A stretch of 64,000 nucleotides of DNA from Salvia splendens (GCF_004379255.2 NC_056040.1:34893779-34957778), one strand, 5' to 3'. Counted from the first letter of the stretch, positions 9,660 through 20,777 are shown. Numbers and translations: made by a program. The notes: generated from the letters alone by a model not told the origin.

Positions 9660-11491
9660 TAATACATTTGCACTTTGCTATTTTTCCACCATTCCATTTT
9701 ATTCTCTTTTTCACTTTATTTTTCCTTTTCACTTAACTTACTATACATCATTTTTCCCACTTTATTGTTTCTTCTATTTTATTATTTTTTCACCTCTCCA
9801 TTTTCTTCTTTTTCTTATTTTCTTTTAGGAAAAATGCATTTAAATAACAACTTTTAATTGACTTTAATCAATAACTTATAAAAGTAGCTAATTAAATCAC
9901 AATTTTTGTACATTTCTTAATCGACCATATAATTAAAATTTTGATAAAATTTGTCATTTTAATCATATATTTGGGTCAATGAAAATATAATGAAGAAAAG
10001 TATGAAAGCAACAACAAATTTCATCAAAATTTTAAAATAATAGAACAATTAAATATTTAAATATTATTATTTAATTACCTACTTTTATAAGTTATGAGAT
10101 TAACTGCAAATTAACTAAAATTACTTATGATTTAAATGATAACTTTTCCTTTTATTTTCTCCACTTAACTTAAGAGTACATTTTTTTTCCGATCTCGTGC
10201 TCAAACAAAATGCATTTCTTTTAATGGGATAGAGAAAGTATAATACAAATGGTAACATGTACGATAAGATGAGGAGTTTGGCATATATTGCGGGTTTTCC
10301 ATCAAAATATTGAAACTGAAGCTCCAATAACTCCTTGTAAACAAAACATAGAATTTACGAATATATGTTAAAAAAAACACCGTGTAAACAAAATATAGCA
10401 TTATTTGCTCTTTGGTTACTCATCTCACAGCATATATTTTGCAGTAGATAGAGAACTTCCAACAATACAAGTAGTCATCCTTTTCATTGAAAAAACTCAT
10501 TAATAGAATAGAAGTAAGTTGTGGCTTAGTATAACAGAAATCCCTGCCTATAAGAAAATTATAAGGAAAAGAAATAAAATCAATCAATCTTCTAAAAGAA
10601 AGTTATAGCAAGCCAGCGTGAGCAAACAAACAACAGAGGGTGTGTTAATGTCTGTAACGGTGATAGCAAGGGCGATTTTGGCCTGAAAAATTGACAGTTC
10701 GAAAAGCTATATCAATCAGAAATGCAGCTTTGTTGAGAAGCAACATGATGAACCTGTGGGAAAGAATTACAGTTAATAATACAAACACTTGATAAAGAGA
10801 ATAGTCTCAAGTTAATCAAACACCGACAGACATGTAATAATCTTTCATTACTCATCATGAATATCTCAAAGTGTTTCTTCGTAATTAGAGGCTCGTAGAA
10901 ATCATAGACGGCCAAATGATCATGAACACAAGCACGGTGATTTGTTTGAGAACCTAAAACTATAGCACAGTGAATGTAGGGATAATCTAACAAAAAAACA
11001 ACAAACCTGGTACTACAAAATTGAAGATGCAACTGACATGGTGAATATTAGTTTTAAGTTTTCGTTTCAGCACCATAGTACCATACATACACTGCTAAGA
11101 ACTAAGAAGACTATAACAGGCATGTTACCCTATTCACAAGTCTTCGTTTGCTATCCCTCCCAAGCGAGAATTGTACTGTCAAATTTTTAGGATTGTTATT
11201 TTAGACCACATGAATCGCCAATTTGTACCAGTTCACTCAGTCCAAGGACAAAATCAAATAATCCGTATAAGTTTTTGAAGCCACCATTCTTTTGGGTTTT
11301 AAAGGTATAATATTCTTTAGGAAAATCTTGCTCAAACCATGTTTTGTAAAGTTCAACCCCATTAACGAAGAAATAGGAAGCCATTTAGTCAGTTCCAGAA
11401 AACATGCAAATGCCTAAGAAGCTATGAACAATTCACAGCTTGTTAACAGAAATTGGCAAGGTGTCTAAAAGTGACATAAATAACAATCACA
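9660..11491. other. Intergenic region, possibly the distal 3' UTR/introns of the UBA2-like gene
   Basis: AT-rich to about 10600, then of more mixed composition to 11491. Several short open frames (for example 10712-11032, minus strand) match nothing I recognise. Before copy B inserted, this sequence was continuous with 18964-19191, just downstream of the UBA2-like gene, whose stop codon abuts a strong splice donor. Part of it could therefore be that gene's spliced 3' UTR. This is inference only. Confidence 0.3.
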
Positions 11492-11496
11492 ATAGG

Positions 11497-12211
11497 TGAT
11501 GAATCCGCGAATTTCTGGCGTTTGTAAATGCTGGTAGAGAATACAGATCACGACACAGAGATTTACGTGGTTCGATTTACTGAAGTAAATCTACGTCCAC
11601 GGGAAGAAGGGAGGGCAAGATTGTATTGCTTGATCTGGGATTACAGCTTACAACACAGACTTGCTATATGGTATTTTATCTCTAGAGAGCTTAACCTTTT
11701 TCTACCTGATCTAAGTTCTATTTATACATTGAACTAAGATCGTGGCTTGCATCACCACTAATGATGGTTGTGGATGTCGTGGAGGTCCTGCATGTAGCGC
11801 AGGTCATGGCCTACGATCGTGGCCTGAGCTGACACCACGTGGTAGTGGGTGTGTTGGAAGTTGTGGAAATCCTGTATGGGTCCACTAACTCCTTGTTCGG
11901 TCGAATACTGAGACCGAACTGCTTTGGTTGCCGATCTGAGAGTAGAGCTTGATGCCGACCTGAGAGCAGAGCTTGATTGGTTGGCTTTTGCCGAGCTGTA
12001 AGCTGAGGCTGAACTCTTACTGAGACCGAACTGCTTTGGTTGCCGATCTGGGAGCTTGATGCCGACTTGAGAGCAGAGCTTGATTGGTTGGCTTTTACCG
12101 AGCTGTAGGCTGAGGCCGAACTCTTTGGTAATGTCGAACTCATACTCTTCCTTGGGCTTTGGGCTGATGGGCCGTTGGTGCTGTTGGGCTTGTTTAGTCC
12201 GTACCCCATCA
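11497..12211 (-). repeat. 3' LTR of copy B (715 bp)
   Basis: Equal in length to the other LTR of this element and nearly identical (differences seen near 11992, 12010 and 12137). Its terminal TGATGAATCC and CCCCATCA are intact. Confidence 0.95.
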
Positions 12212-12228
12212 CTACCCCCCCCGAAAGA

Positions 12229-12245
12229 CGAAGTGAATCACTTCG
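12229..12245. promoter_or_regulatory. 17-bp palindrome beside the 3' LTR (copy B)
   Basis: CGAAGTGAATCACTTCG, followed by the related CGAAGCGAGTCACTTCG. It lies between the C/G-rich purine tract complement and the start of antisense gene 1, 306 bp upstream of that gene's ATG. Confidence 0.6.
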
Positions 12246-12550
12246 GCGAAGCGAGTCACTTCGGCATTCTGGATAAAGGTACGGGGGAGGCTGACGTCAG
12301 GGGACGTGCCTTGCACGTGACTGCATTAAATGCGACAGTAAAATCCGGCCGTTGAATCCCGAAAAGGTGGGATTCGAAACGGTGCGACGATTTTGAAATC
12401 TTCGCCGAATCTGATAAATACCTCCTTTCTTCATCATTGAAGCACTTTTGCGACTGCTTCTTCTGCACTCTATCTCCTTTGCGTAAAAATTTCCTTCCGC
12501 TTTCAAGAATTTCTTCAGAATTTCTTCAGATTTTGCAAAGAGTAAGAACC

Positions 12551-14403
12551 ATGTCTTCTTCTTCTTCTTCCGAGTTAGGTAGCGGTAGGAAAGGGGGCAA
12601 GGGGTCTTCTAGCCGGAAAGAGTCCGGAGAGAAGACTGTAGAATACTTTCACAGCGTCTTGAGTAAAGACACCGTGATATCTCTACACGAAAAATATCTT
12701 CTTCCCGGGGGGAAGGCGGTGGTTCCCGACGATGATCATAGGGCTAACGACCCGCCGGAGGGTTATGCCACCGTTTACGAAGCCTGCTTAGAATGCGGGC
12801 TTCGTTTCCCTCTTCCCCCACCTTTTGTAGAGCTTCTTGATTTTTTTCAACTCCCTTTAGGTCAGGTGACTCCGAATTCTTGGAGGCACTTGTCGGCTTT
12901 TGCTGCCGAACTCCGTAGGCTAGATAAGGATCTGTCTCTGCGGGCAATCCTTAATTTTTTCCAATTTAAAAGGAAGGGATCTTGGTTTTACTTGATCCCC
13001 TTACAGCCTTTTAGGGCATTCTGCAAAACCAAGTGGCCGAAATGGCAAAACCGCTTCTTTTTTTATAATAGGACAGCGGCTCCGGGCTTCCCCTGGAGAG
13101 GGCCGAAGTCCGTGATTCCTCATCCTCGGTTAGAACCGTTGGCCGAGCTCGAGGGCGAGCTCAATAAGATTCCTATGATTAGGAAACAATACTCGGAAAC
13201 TGAGCTCGTCAAGGGCGACCTCGTGTTCAATATCTCGTCTTCGGACGAAGAAACTGAGGGTGAGGATTTCTTTTTTATGCTTTACTGCTTTAGCAGCGAA
13301 AACTAACCTTGTTTCCTTGCTTTTTGGCAGTGTACATGCTGAATAAGGCTAGCCGCAAATCTTCGGAGTCCAAGGAGCCGGAGAGGCCGAAAACCACCAG
13401 CTCGGCGTCTGATGCCGAGAGGACTCCGAAAAGGCAAAAAACCTCTTCGGATCCGAAGAAGCCGGAGTCGACTTCGGCAAAGGGGAAGGGGAAGGCCCAG
13501 AAACCCCCGAGAGCGCCAGAGAAAGACGTGGTCTTGGCGCCTCCTTCGGAACATATCTGTGAGCCGTTTTTATGGCCCACGGACTTCGCCGAGGTGAATT
13601 CTCTTCTTGATTTTCTGGCCTTGCTTTTTTCCTGTATTTTTGTGGCCCCTTTGTTGACTTTTTTCTTTATCCATTTTCAGAGGAACGATATGCTCTCCAA
13701 GCTCGTCGCCGTCGAACTCTCCAAAGCGTCCAATGACTATGCTGAGATGCAGAGGAAGTTGGCGGCTGCTTGTCATCGGGCCGAACAGGCTGAGGCTAAC
13801 TTTGAGAAGGCCAGAGCTGCTAGGATTTCGGCCCAGGATGAAGCTCAGTTTGCCAAAAACCAGCTCGTCATCCAGCGAGAGCAGACGAAACGGAGGGATG
13901 CTGCCGCCGTGGCTGCCCAGGGGGAGGCTCTCCGTGTTTACACGGAGAAACTCTTTTTGAGCAGCCAGTTCTCGGCTTTTGTCGGTAGTCTGGTAAGGCT
14001 AATTACCGATAAGGGCGAGCAGGGGGCCGACGTCGTGCTGCCTCTGTACAGCCGAGAGATAGCAGCTCGGCTTCAGAATCTGCCGCTCCTTGAGGAGCTC
14101 GCTTCATCCTCGGTCCTGCTTTCTGCAGACCGAGTTCGGAGTTGTCGAGCTGATCGGGACGAGAACCTGGAGGCTATCTTTGCCTCCGTGGGACCCGTTT
14201 CACCCGCTTCGACTTACAACGGAGAGGGTGAGGCCGAGCCGCTGGAGCTGGAGGCCGAAGTCGAGCGGGCCGGGCATCCGGAGAAGGAAGCCGATCAGGA
14301 GGCGGAGGCGAGGCCGGCAGGATGCGAGGCCGAGGCTGAGGTAGCTCAGGAGAAAGAAGCTGAACCAGACCAAGGAGCCGGAGACGAAGCTGGCGGAGTA
14401 TGA
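12551..14403 (+). CDS. Antisense gene 1 of copy B: Transposase_28-like protein, three exons
   Basis: Exons 12551-13259, 13331-13593 and 13681-14403 join in frame (709, 263 and 723 nt) to give 564 aa. Introns are GTGAGG...TTGGCAG and GTGAAT...TTTTCAG. Start: the ATG opening the serine run (MSSSSSSELGSG), after a TATA-like GATAAATA near 12412. Domains: Transposase_28-like region at about 30-200 (GLRFPLPPPFVELLDFF, PNSWRHLSAF), an acidic SSSDEETE hinge, a basic Pro/Ser linker and a coiled coil in exon 3 (NDYAEMQRKLAAACHRAEQ), then a Glu/Ala-rich tail. All three exons are free of stops although this copy lost its pol. Function unknown; probably a nuclear or particle-associated accessory protein, but that is a guess. 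Confidence 0.72.
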
Positions 14404-14605
14404 TTTCGTCTCCCTTCTCTTAGTCTAGTTTCTTCCTTGTACAGTGGCCTTGAAGCCCTCCTAGTGTAAAAAATTTTCCTTGTGAATGAAAAATTCTCTA
14501 CACTTGTCTTCGTATAGCTTTTCGTACTCGCCTTTATTCCTGTTGTATTTTACTATCTGCTCGGTACAGCTGCCGAACTAATATAGCTGCTTTGTACTCA
14601 AGGAG

Positions 14606-15394
14606 ATGGAGATACTTCACTGGAAACGGCTGTACTCTTCGGCTTTAGACGAAGCTGAGAAAAGAGCTATAGCCGATCAGACGAAGAATGACGAGCTTCT
14701 GGCTCGTTTAGTGAAGCTGGAGGCCGATAATAAGGACTTAGAGTCCGATAAGAAGGATCTGGAGGCCGAGCTGAATACGACCATTGCTGAGAGGACTGCG
14801 TACGAGGATTACATCCGTGTGCGCGGGGGAGTGACCATATCAGATGTTCAGAGTCGAGTTGACGAACTGTGGGAGGAATATCATGTACTCCGGAGGAACA
14901 ATGCGCTGGAGAGCTCGGCTTGCCAACAAGTTGTGAAATCATTACGGCGCTGGGCTTCTCGGTACGACATCATTCTTTCCCGGCGTCCCGCAATCGAGAG
15001 GTTCCTTAGGCATTTCCCGCCAACAGATGCTCGCACTCCAGATCAAGCCTCTGGTTCCCTTGTTCAAAATCCTACTCCAAGTCAACAACGAACTCCGGAT
15101 CAGCCGGAAACGTCAAGACGAGAACGGGCTCAGGAGCAACCGGAATCGTCAAGACAGGGACGGACTGAAATTCGCCGAGGAGTTGTGACTATGAGCGAGC
15201 AAGATCAGCAGATGCTTATTGCAGAGACTCTTCATCGCCGAGGTGTTAGGACTTCTCGGGCTCGGGGAAGAGGCGTTGGGTCGAGGATAGCGTCTCGTCG
15301 ACCTGCTTATTCTTCATCTGCTCGGAACAACCGAACTCGGCTTCCAGAGGATTTTGTGAATAGGTGGCTTAACTTCAGCAACCCTGGACAGTAG
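14606..15394 (+). CDS. Antisense gene 2 of copy B: coiled-coil protein, 262 aa
   Basis: Starts at an ATG (MEILHWKRLYSSALDEAEKR) that is CTG in the other copies, so this start may be specific to copy B. Coiled coil around residues 25-65 (ADNKDLESDKKDLEAELN), conserved WASRYDIILSRRPAIERFLR around 115-140, Gln/Pro-rich repeats, then an Arg-rich tail ending NRWLNFSNPGQ. The 200 bp before it look like the 3' end of antisense gene 1, so the two are probably separate transcription units, though splicing onto it is not excluded. No known catalytic motif. Confidence 0.6.
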   Translation: MEILHWKRLYSSALDEAEKRAIADQTKNDELLARLVKLEADNKDLESDKKDLEAELNTTIAERTAYEDYIRVRGGVTISDVQSRVDELWEEYHVLRRNNALESSACQQVVKSLRRWASRYDIILSRRPAIERFLRHFPPTDARTPDQASGSLVQNPTPSQQRTPDQPETSRRERAQEQPESSRQGRTEIRRGVVTMSEQDQQMLIAETLHRRGVRTSRARGRGVGSRIASRRPAYSSSARNNRTRLPEDFVNRWLNFSNPGQ

Positions 15395-15530
15395 AATAGT
15401 CCTTTGTAATAGCGTAACGCCATTTTGTAGGGTAGCGGAGTTGTATGCCGAACAAGATTTGAAAAATGAAATTTTGTTTTCGCTTCTAACACTGTATTTA
15501 CAGCTTAGCGAAAAAATTTCATCGTACTTG

Positions 15531-15847
15531 TCCTCGGTCTTATGAAGTAAACTTTTTTGACCGGACTTGGTCCTTGGTCTTATGAAGTAAACTTCTTTGA
15601 CCGGACTCGTCTTTGGTCTGATGAAATAAACATCTTTGACCGGACTCGTCTTTGGTCTGATGAAATAAACATCTTTGACCGGACTCGTCTTTGGTCTGAT
15701 GAAATAAACATCTTTGACCGGACTCGTCTTTGGTCTGATGAAATAAACATCTTTGATCGGACTCGTCTTTGGTCTGATGAAATAAACATCTTTGACCGGA
15801 CTCGTCTTTGGTCTGATGAAATAAACATCTTTGACCGGACTCGTCTT
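15531..15847. repeat. 39-bp tandem repeat, about eight copies (copy B)
   Basis: Repeats of the form GACCGGACTCGTCTTTGGTC, reverse complement of the array in copy A, with a 39-bp period. Because 39 is a multiple of 3, several frames stay open through it, giving repetitive pseudo-proteins that should not be called genes. Confidence 0.92.
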
Positions 15848-16074
15848 TGTGTTCTAATTTGGCGATTTTTGTCGCCGGGATCGAACTTTCCCTTGTCCTA
15901 ATTCGGCGAGTTTTATCGCGTGGATCGGACTTTCCCAGTTAACCGAAGTGATCTTATGCAGTAAACCTCTTTGACTAGACATGGTCGTCATCGGTCTTAT
16001 GAGGTAAACTTCTTTGACCGAACTTGGTCGTCCTAATTCGGCGAGGTTTATCGCGTGGATCGGACTTTCCCTTA

Positions 16075-16345
16075 TTGCAGTTCGTTTCAGACGAAGTGCT
16101 TACTTCTTAAGCCGAATTGTGGTCTTGTATCTTCCTGAGAAGCTTGGACTCACAATCGTTGGCTTGTTGCAGTTCGTTTCAGACGGACTGCTTGTTAAGC
16201 TGAATTGTGGTCTTGTATCCTCTTTAGAAGCTTTGACTCACAATCGTTGGCTTATTGCAGTTCGTTTCAGACGAACTGCTTGTTTAAGCTGAATTGTGGT
16301 CTTGTATCCTCTTTAGAAGCTTTGACTCACAATCGTTGGCTCGTG
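16075..16345. repeat. About 90-bp tandem repeat, three copies (copy B)
   Basis: Units beginning TTGCAGTTCGTTTCAGACG start at 16075, 16167 and 16255 and continue through AAGCTTTGACTCACAATCG. The corresponding region in the complete copy is single. Confidence 0.8.
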
Positions 16346-16528
16346 TATGTTCTAAGAAGGGGATCAGCCTTCGAAGAACAAGATACCTCAGTAACATTTG
16401 TAAGAGACGACACGCACATAGACAGACAAAACGCACAGATAAAACGCACAGAGACAAACAAAGACCAAGCAAACCAAAGAAAGCACATTGACCGAACAGA
16501 ACTCAAGACTGACTGACCGGACTGTCTC

Positions 16529-17056
16529 TTACAAATGGAACTTTTTGAGGTTGGAAACGTACCATGTTCGGGGTACTTGTGCTCCTGACACGTGAGTCAA
16601 TTTGTAAGACCCTTTGCCGAGGACTTCTGACACCCGATATGGACCTTCCCATGTGGGTTCGAGTTCGCCCAGCTTTTCTGCTCGGCTTACTTCGTTGTTT
16701 CTCAAGACGAGATCTCCCACTTGAAATTGCAGCTTTTTCACCCTTTGGTTATAATACCGGGCTACTTGCTCCTTGTACTTGGCTGCTTTTATGCAGGCCA
16801 ATTCTCTTCTTTCTTCGGCAAGATCTAGTTCGGCTCTCAGTCCGTCCTCATTCAGTTCTGCTGAGAAATTAAGAGTTCGGGGACTGGGTATGCCGATCTC
16901 AACCGGAATCACGGCTTCAGTGCCGTACTCCATCGAGTTCGGCTTCAGTGCCGGTGTGACTTCGGTCATTTCGCCTGCCTTTGACTCCGGCAGCAGTGAT
17001 TGCTGTGCTTGATGGTGCCGATCTGATTGCTCGGCACTTTTAGGCGCAATCTGCAA
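16529..17056 (-). pseudogene. Protease-end / integrase-tail fusion remnant of copy B
   Basis: Reads in one frame from the last protease codons (LQIAPKSAEQSDRHHQ), through what is a TAG stop in other copies but CAG here, into the first residues of pol (GEMTEVTP) and then directly into the integrase C-terminus (YGTEAVIPVEIG to NLKKFHL). RT, RNase H and the integrase catalytic core are missing. The C-terminal 145 residues are undamaged, unlike copy A. Any product would be about 175 aa with no enzyme activity. Confidence 0.85.
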
Positions 17057-17088
17057 ACACTTGCTTTTTTTATCACCTCGGACGACCG

Positions 17089-18165
17089 CTATCCCTCCTT
17101 TGGTGGGGAAGGTGTTCGGCGAGGAAGCCTCTGATCGCTATGATCGGGCTTCCTTTTGTCTTCTCTAGATGAGCTGTCTAAAGACCGTTTTCGACGGTCT
17201 GCCTCATCGGCACGAGAAAACTGGTCCGCAATGTCCCACATCTCTTGAGCTGTTTGCGGACTGCATTCCACGAGCTTTCTGTAGAGAGCTCCGGGTAGGA
17301 TTCCGTTTTGGAATGCCGAAATGACAAGTAGATCATTGAGATTATCTACTTGTAGGCATTCCTTATGGAATCTCGTCAGGAAGTCGCTGATCTTTTCGTC
17401 GCGACCTTGACGTATAGAAAGCAGCTGAGCCGAAGTAATCCGGGCTTCCGCTTTCTGAAAGAACCTCCTGTGGAAAGCATCCATTAGATCTCGGTAGGAT
17501 CTAATGCTGCCTTGAGGAAGGCTGTCGAACCACCTTCTGGCGTTCCCGATGAGCAGCTCGGGGAACAGCTTGCACATATGGACCTCATTGAGACCCTGGT
17601 TCGCCATATTATACTGATAGCGTCCCAGGAAGTCATGAGGATCCACCAACCCGTCATAAGTCATTGACGGAGTTCGGTAGTTCTGTGGCAAGGAAGTTCG
17701 GGTGATATCGTCCGAGAACGGAGTCTTCAATGCTCCGTACATGGCGAACCCGACACCTCTTCGGTATGGAGGAGATGGAGTTCTCCTGTGATTCCGGTAC
17801 CGAGGAGGAACAGGAACATGTCGGGGTTGAGGATTCTTCTTCCTGGAAGACACGGCACTACTGCGGTAGCGACTTTCATGTCTGGATGAGGAAGGAGAAT
17901 CCACCGTTTTCGTCTTCGGCTCTTGGCTCTTTTGCAGGAAGGCTAAGAACTCATCCTGCTTCTCAGCCAAGAACAGCTTGACAGCCTCATTCAAATCAGG
18001 CTGCTGGGAAGACTCGGTGTGTGGACCTTTTGAGCGGCTTGTTCCTTCATCGTGAAAACTGGAAGTAGATGTCTCCCGAGGCTGTTTTCCGGACCTGCGG
18101 GCTGGACTAGCTTCCTCATGGTTTTCACGAACGGTATTACGGGTAGTGTGTGATCTGGTATGCAT
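17089..18165 (-). CDS. Truncated Gag of copy B (about 358 aa)
   Basis: I take the start at the ATG of MHTRSHTTRNTVRENHEEAS (18165), matching the complete copy; nine extra upstream codons are also open. The basic Ser/Arg-rich N-terminus is followed by the Retrotrans_gag domain (about 185-320: NARRWFDSLPQGSIRSYRD, AFHRRFFQKAEARITSAQL). It ends at PRRTPSPPKEG because of a deletion that removes the zinc knuckle and protease; copy A has the same truncated end. The frame is intact and could yield a capsid-like protein able to co-assemble with full-length Gag (inference). Confidence 0.8.
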   Translation of the reverse strand: MHTRSHTTRNTVRENHEEASPARRSGKQPRETSTSSFHDEGTSRSKGPHTESSQQPDLNEAVKLFLAEKQDEFLAFLQKSQEPKTKTVDSPSSSRHESRYRSSAVSSRKKNPQPRHVPVPPRYRNHRRTPSPPYRRGVGFAMYGALKTPFSDDITRTSLPQNYRTPSMTYDGLVDPHDFLGRYQYNMANQGLNEVHMCKLFPELLIGNARRWFDSLPQGSIRSYRDLMDAFHRRFFQKAEARITSAQLLSIRQGRDEKISDFLTRFHKECLQVDNLNDLLVISAFQNGILPGALYRKLVECSPQTAQEMWDIADQFSRADEADRRKRSLDSSSREDKRKPDHSDQRLPRRTPSPPKEG

Positions 18166-18225
18166 TTTTTTTTGGGGTGGAAAAAGGGTCAAAAATTCGC
18201 TTTATCACAAATTTGGTTCTCTGCT

Positions 18226-18242
18226 TCCCACAGACGGCGCCA
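18226..18242 (-). other. Primer binding site of copy B
   Basis: TGGCGCCGTCTGTGGGA on the minus strand, immediately inside the 5' LTR. The first nine bases fit the 3' end of plant tRNA-Asp; the rest does not, so the primer identity is uncertain. Confidence 0.6.
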
Positions 18243-18243
18243 G

Positions 18244-18958
18244 TGATGAATCCGCGAATTTCTGGCGTTTGTAAATGCTGGTAGAGAATACAGATCACGA
18301 CACAGAGATTTACGTGGTTCGATTTACTGAAGTAAATCTACGTCCACGGGAAGAAGGGAGGGCAAGATTGTATTGCTTGATCTGGGATTACAGCTTACAA
18401 CACAGACTTGCTATATGGTATTTTATCTCTAGAGAGCTTAACCTTTTTCTACCTGATCTAAGTTCTATTTATACATTGAACTAAGATCGTGGCTTGCATC
18501 ACCACTAATGATGGTTGTGGATGTCGTGGAGGTCCTGCATGTAGCGCAGGTCATGGCCTACGATCGTGGCCTGAGCTGACACCACGTGGTAGTGGGTGTG
18601 TTGGAAGTTGTGGAAATCCTGTATGGGTCCACTAACTCCTTGTTCGGTCGAATACTGAGACCGAACTGCTTTGGTTGCCGATCTGAGAGTAGAGCTTGAT
18701 GCCGACCTGAGAGCAGAGCTTGATTGGTTGGCTTTTGCCGAGCTGTAGGCTGAGGCCGAACTCTTACTGAGACCGAACTGCTTTGGTTGCCGATCTGGGA
18801 GCTTGATGCCGACTTGAGAGCAGAGCTTGATTGGTTGGCTTTTACCGAGCTGTAGGCTGAGGCCGAACTCTTTGGTAATGCCGAACTCATACTCTTCCTT
18901 GGGCTTTGGGCTGATGGGCCGTTGGTGCTGTTGGGCTTGTTTAGTCCGTACCCCATCA
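18244..18958 (-). repeat. 5' LTR of copy B (715 bp)
   Basis: Pairs with 11497-12211. The outer end CCATCA is followed by the target duplication ATAGG. Confidence 0.95.
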
Positions 18959-18963
18959 ATAGG

Positions 18964-19191
18964 GGCCTTTTCAAAGCTTGAAACTGATGCAGAGCATGCT
19001 ACACCAACAGCAAACAGAATAAAGTAATAACAGCAAAACCTAAGTTCATGCTCATACATTTTATGACTAATATGGCAATTTATACCAAGTACCTACACAA
19101 GAGTGCCATAAGCATTAAATAAGCACATAAACAGAGCAAGTAGCAACACTGAAGCTATAAACGAATTGACATGTAATTTCACATATCTTAC
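18964..19191 (-). other. Start of a probable 3'-UTR intron of the UBA2-like gene
   Basis: The stop codon of the tail frame is followed at once by AG|GTAAGATATG on the minus strand, a strong donor. Introns in the 3' UTR are known for UBA2 genes. No acceptor can be fixed here because copy B interrupts the sequence. Confidence 0.45.
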
Positions 19192-20450
19192 CTATCGGTT
19201 GAAATACGATGAGAACGTTGTTGATGCAGATCCACCACTTGTAGGAACCTTTGTTTCTGTGGTAGCTGTGGTTGCTGTTCCCATTCTGCCTATAGATGAT
19301 AACCCTGTCTGCGAATTCTGGTACATTCTCAATCCATTGTAAGCTTCTTGCGCCCCATAGCGGCCCATCACTGTAGGACTTATGCTATTGATCCCATAGT
19401 TACCACTCATTGATGCACCAAATATTGAAGCAGCTAAACATGCTTGATCATACCCTGCTGCTAATAAGGCATTCCCTGCCAATCCAATCCCTTCCCTGGA
19501 TTCTGCGCCATAAAAAACCCGCCCGCATTCAAATTTGCTCCCAACATACCTGTGTTCATCCCCAAATTACTGTAGTTAACATCAGTAGCCGCAGGGTTCA
19601 CACTACTGTTACTAGTCTGCCCAGACGAATTGTTGGCAAAATTCTCAACAAATTTCTTGCAATGCAATTGACAATTCTCAACCACCTTAATTGGCTCCTC
19701 CATCGCTTTCTTGTAACCTTCCGTTGACTTGTAAGTTATAATGGCAAATCCTTTGAACTTATTTGTAACAGGATCCACCCTTAATGGTCCTTCCTCGATC
19801 TCTCCAAACCTCCCAAAAAACGATTTGAGCTTCTCGAAGTTTACATGGGGCGCTACATTTGCCACATACATTATCCTATTATTTCCTCCCTCGGCTACCA
19901 CTGTTCCAGCAGAGGCACCAATCGCCGCCAGCTGGCACGTGACAGTCCTGTTCCCGATCCTCTTCTGGGGAACTTTGAGAGCCTTCTTCGCTGCGGCTCG
20001 CGTCTTGAACATCACGAAGGCGTATCCTTTGGCACGCCCAGTGTTCTTATCGGTGATTAACTTGCTCTCTTCGATTTCGCCGAAGGACTTGAATGCCTGG
20101 ACGAGCTGTTCGGTGGTGGCATCCCAACCGAGCCCGAAAACAAATATTTTGCGGTGGGCGGGGTCAGAATCTGCCTTCTGCACAATTTTAGGGAGGAGTT
20201 TAGGGTCCTTCACCGCCGCTTCTTTGAGAAGGTCTATGATTTGGGATTTTCCAAAAGGTTCCAATAATTGCTGGAGCGCTTCTTGCTTTGATGTCTCATC
20301 CTCTCCTTCTTCTTCTTCATCTTCGGCTGAAAAAGATTCTTCTTCTTCTTCCTCCTCCTCTTTTTCTAAGACTTTTGCTTCTTCACGAACTACTGCTTGT
20401 TTATGTTCATTCGTATGCAGAGACGAAGGAGTTTTGCGTTTCTTCGCCAT
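19192..20450 (-). pseudogene. UBA2-type RNA-binding protein gene (two RRMs), frameshifted
   Basis: Starts at MAKKRKTPSSL. An acidic Glu-rich region (about 30-55) is followed by EALQQLLEPFGKSQIIDLL, then RRM1 (RNP2 IFVFGLGW, RNP1 KGYAFVMF) and RRM2 (RNP2 MYVANV, RNP1 KGFAIITY), the layout of plant UBP1-associated proteins 2a/b, nuclear hnRNP-like proteins linked to mRNA stability and stress signalling. After residue 322 the frame ends early at DWQGMPY (TAG at 19461). The expected Gly/Ala/Tyr-rich tail (LAGNALLAAGYDQA ... SSYFNR) is open in another frame down to 19192. A tandem GGATT/GGATT (19481-19490) explains the shift: with one unit the frames join. The truncated product keeps both RRMs, so partial function, or a sequencing error, is possible. 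Confidence 0.85.
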
Positions 20451-20538
20451 TGGAGCAACTTCCAGATCCTTAATCTATATCTATCTATACAAGACTGCCA
20501 CTTTTCTGCCCAAATTTTCACTCAATAACTGAATGGCA

Positions 20539-20773
20539 TGTTGGATTTGAATCAGTCGCGCTGGTCAAGAATAATGCTCCAAAGATGTCGGAGTCTGTTG
20601 GAGTCAAGAAGTTGTTTGAGATTTTTATGCTCTGTTTCCTTATTTTTCTTGTGTCAGTTGTACAGAAGACTTTGTCTTCTTTGTTAGGCTATTTAAAGCC
20701 ATTTCCTACTGCTATTAAAATTATCGAAGCTTATTCAGCTTTTGTCAAGTATTGTTTGATCTCAGAACCAACA
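20539..20773 (+). repeat. 5' LTR of copia 1
   Basis: Begins TGTTGGATTTGAATCAGTCG and ends CAGAACCAACA. The tRNA primer site follows four bases later. Confidence 0.95.
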
Positions 20774-20777
20774 AATC

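Larger units (their letters stand above)
11497..18958 (-). mobile_element. Copy B: complete pol-deleted Tat-like Ty3/gypsy element (7462 bp)
   Basis: Two 715-bp LTRs (11497-12211 and 18244-18958) are bounded by TGATGG/CCATCA-type ends and flanked by the 5-bp duplication ATAGG (11492-11496 and 18959-18963). In element orientation the order is 5' LTR, primer site, truncated gag, integrase tail, tandem repeats, two antisense genes (plus strand of the window), palindrome, purine tract and 3' LTR. Protease, RT, RNase H and the integrase core are deleted. I noticed about three substitutions between the LTRs, so insertion was recent and needed proteins from an autonomous relative. It lies just downstream of the UBA2-like gene. 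Confidence 0.95.

Noticed and set aside
10712..11032. 106-aa minus-strand open frame
   Set aside because: No recognisable motif, biased residues typical of AT-rich non-coding DNA, no splice or promoter context.
15557..15901. 114-aa open frame with perfect DEINIFDRTRLWS repeats, and its opposite-strand partner
   Set aside because: It is just the 39-bp tandem array read in frames kept open because 39 is a multiple of three; not a protein gene.
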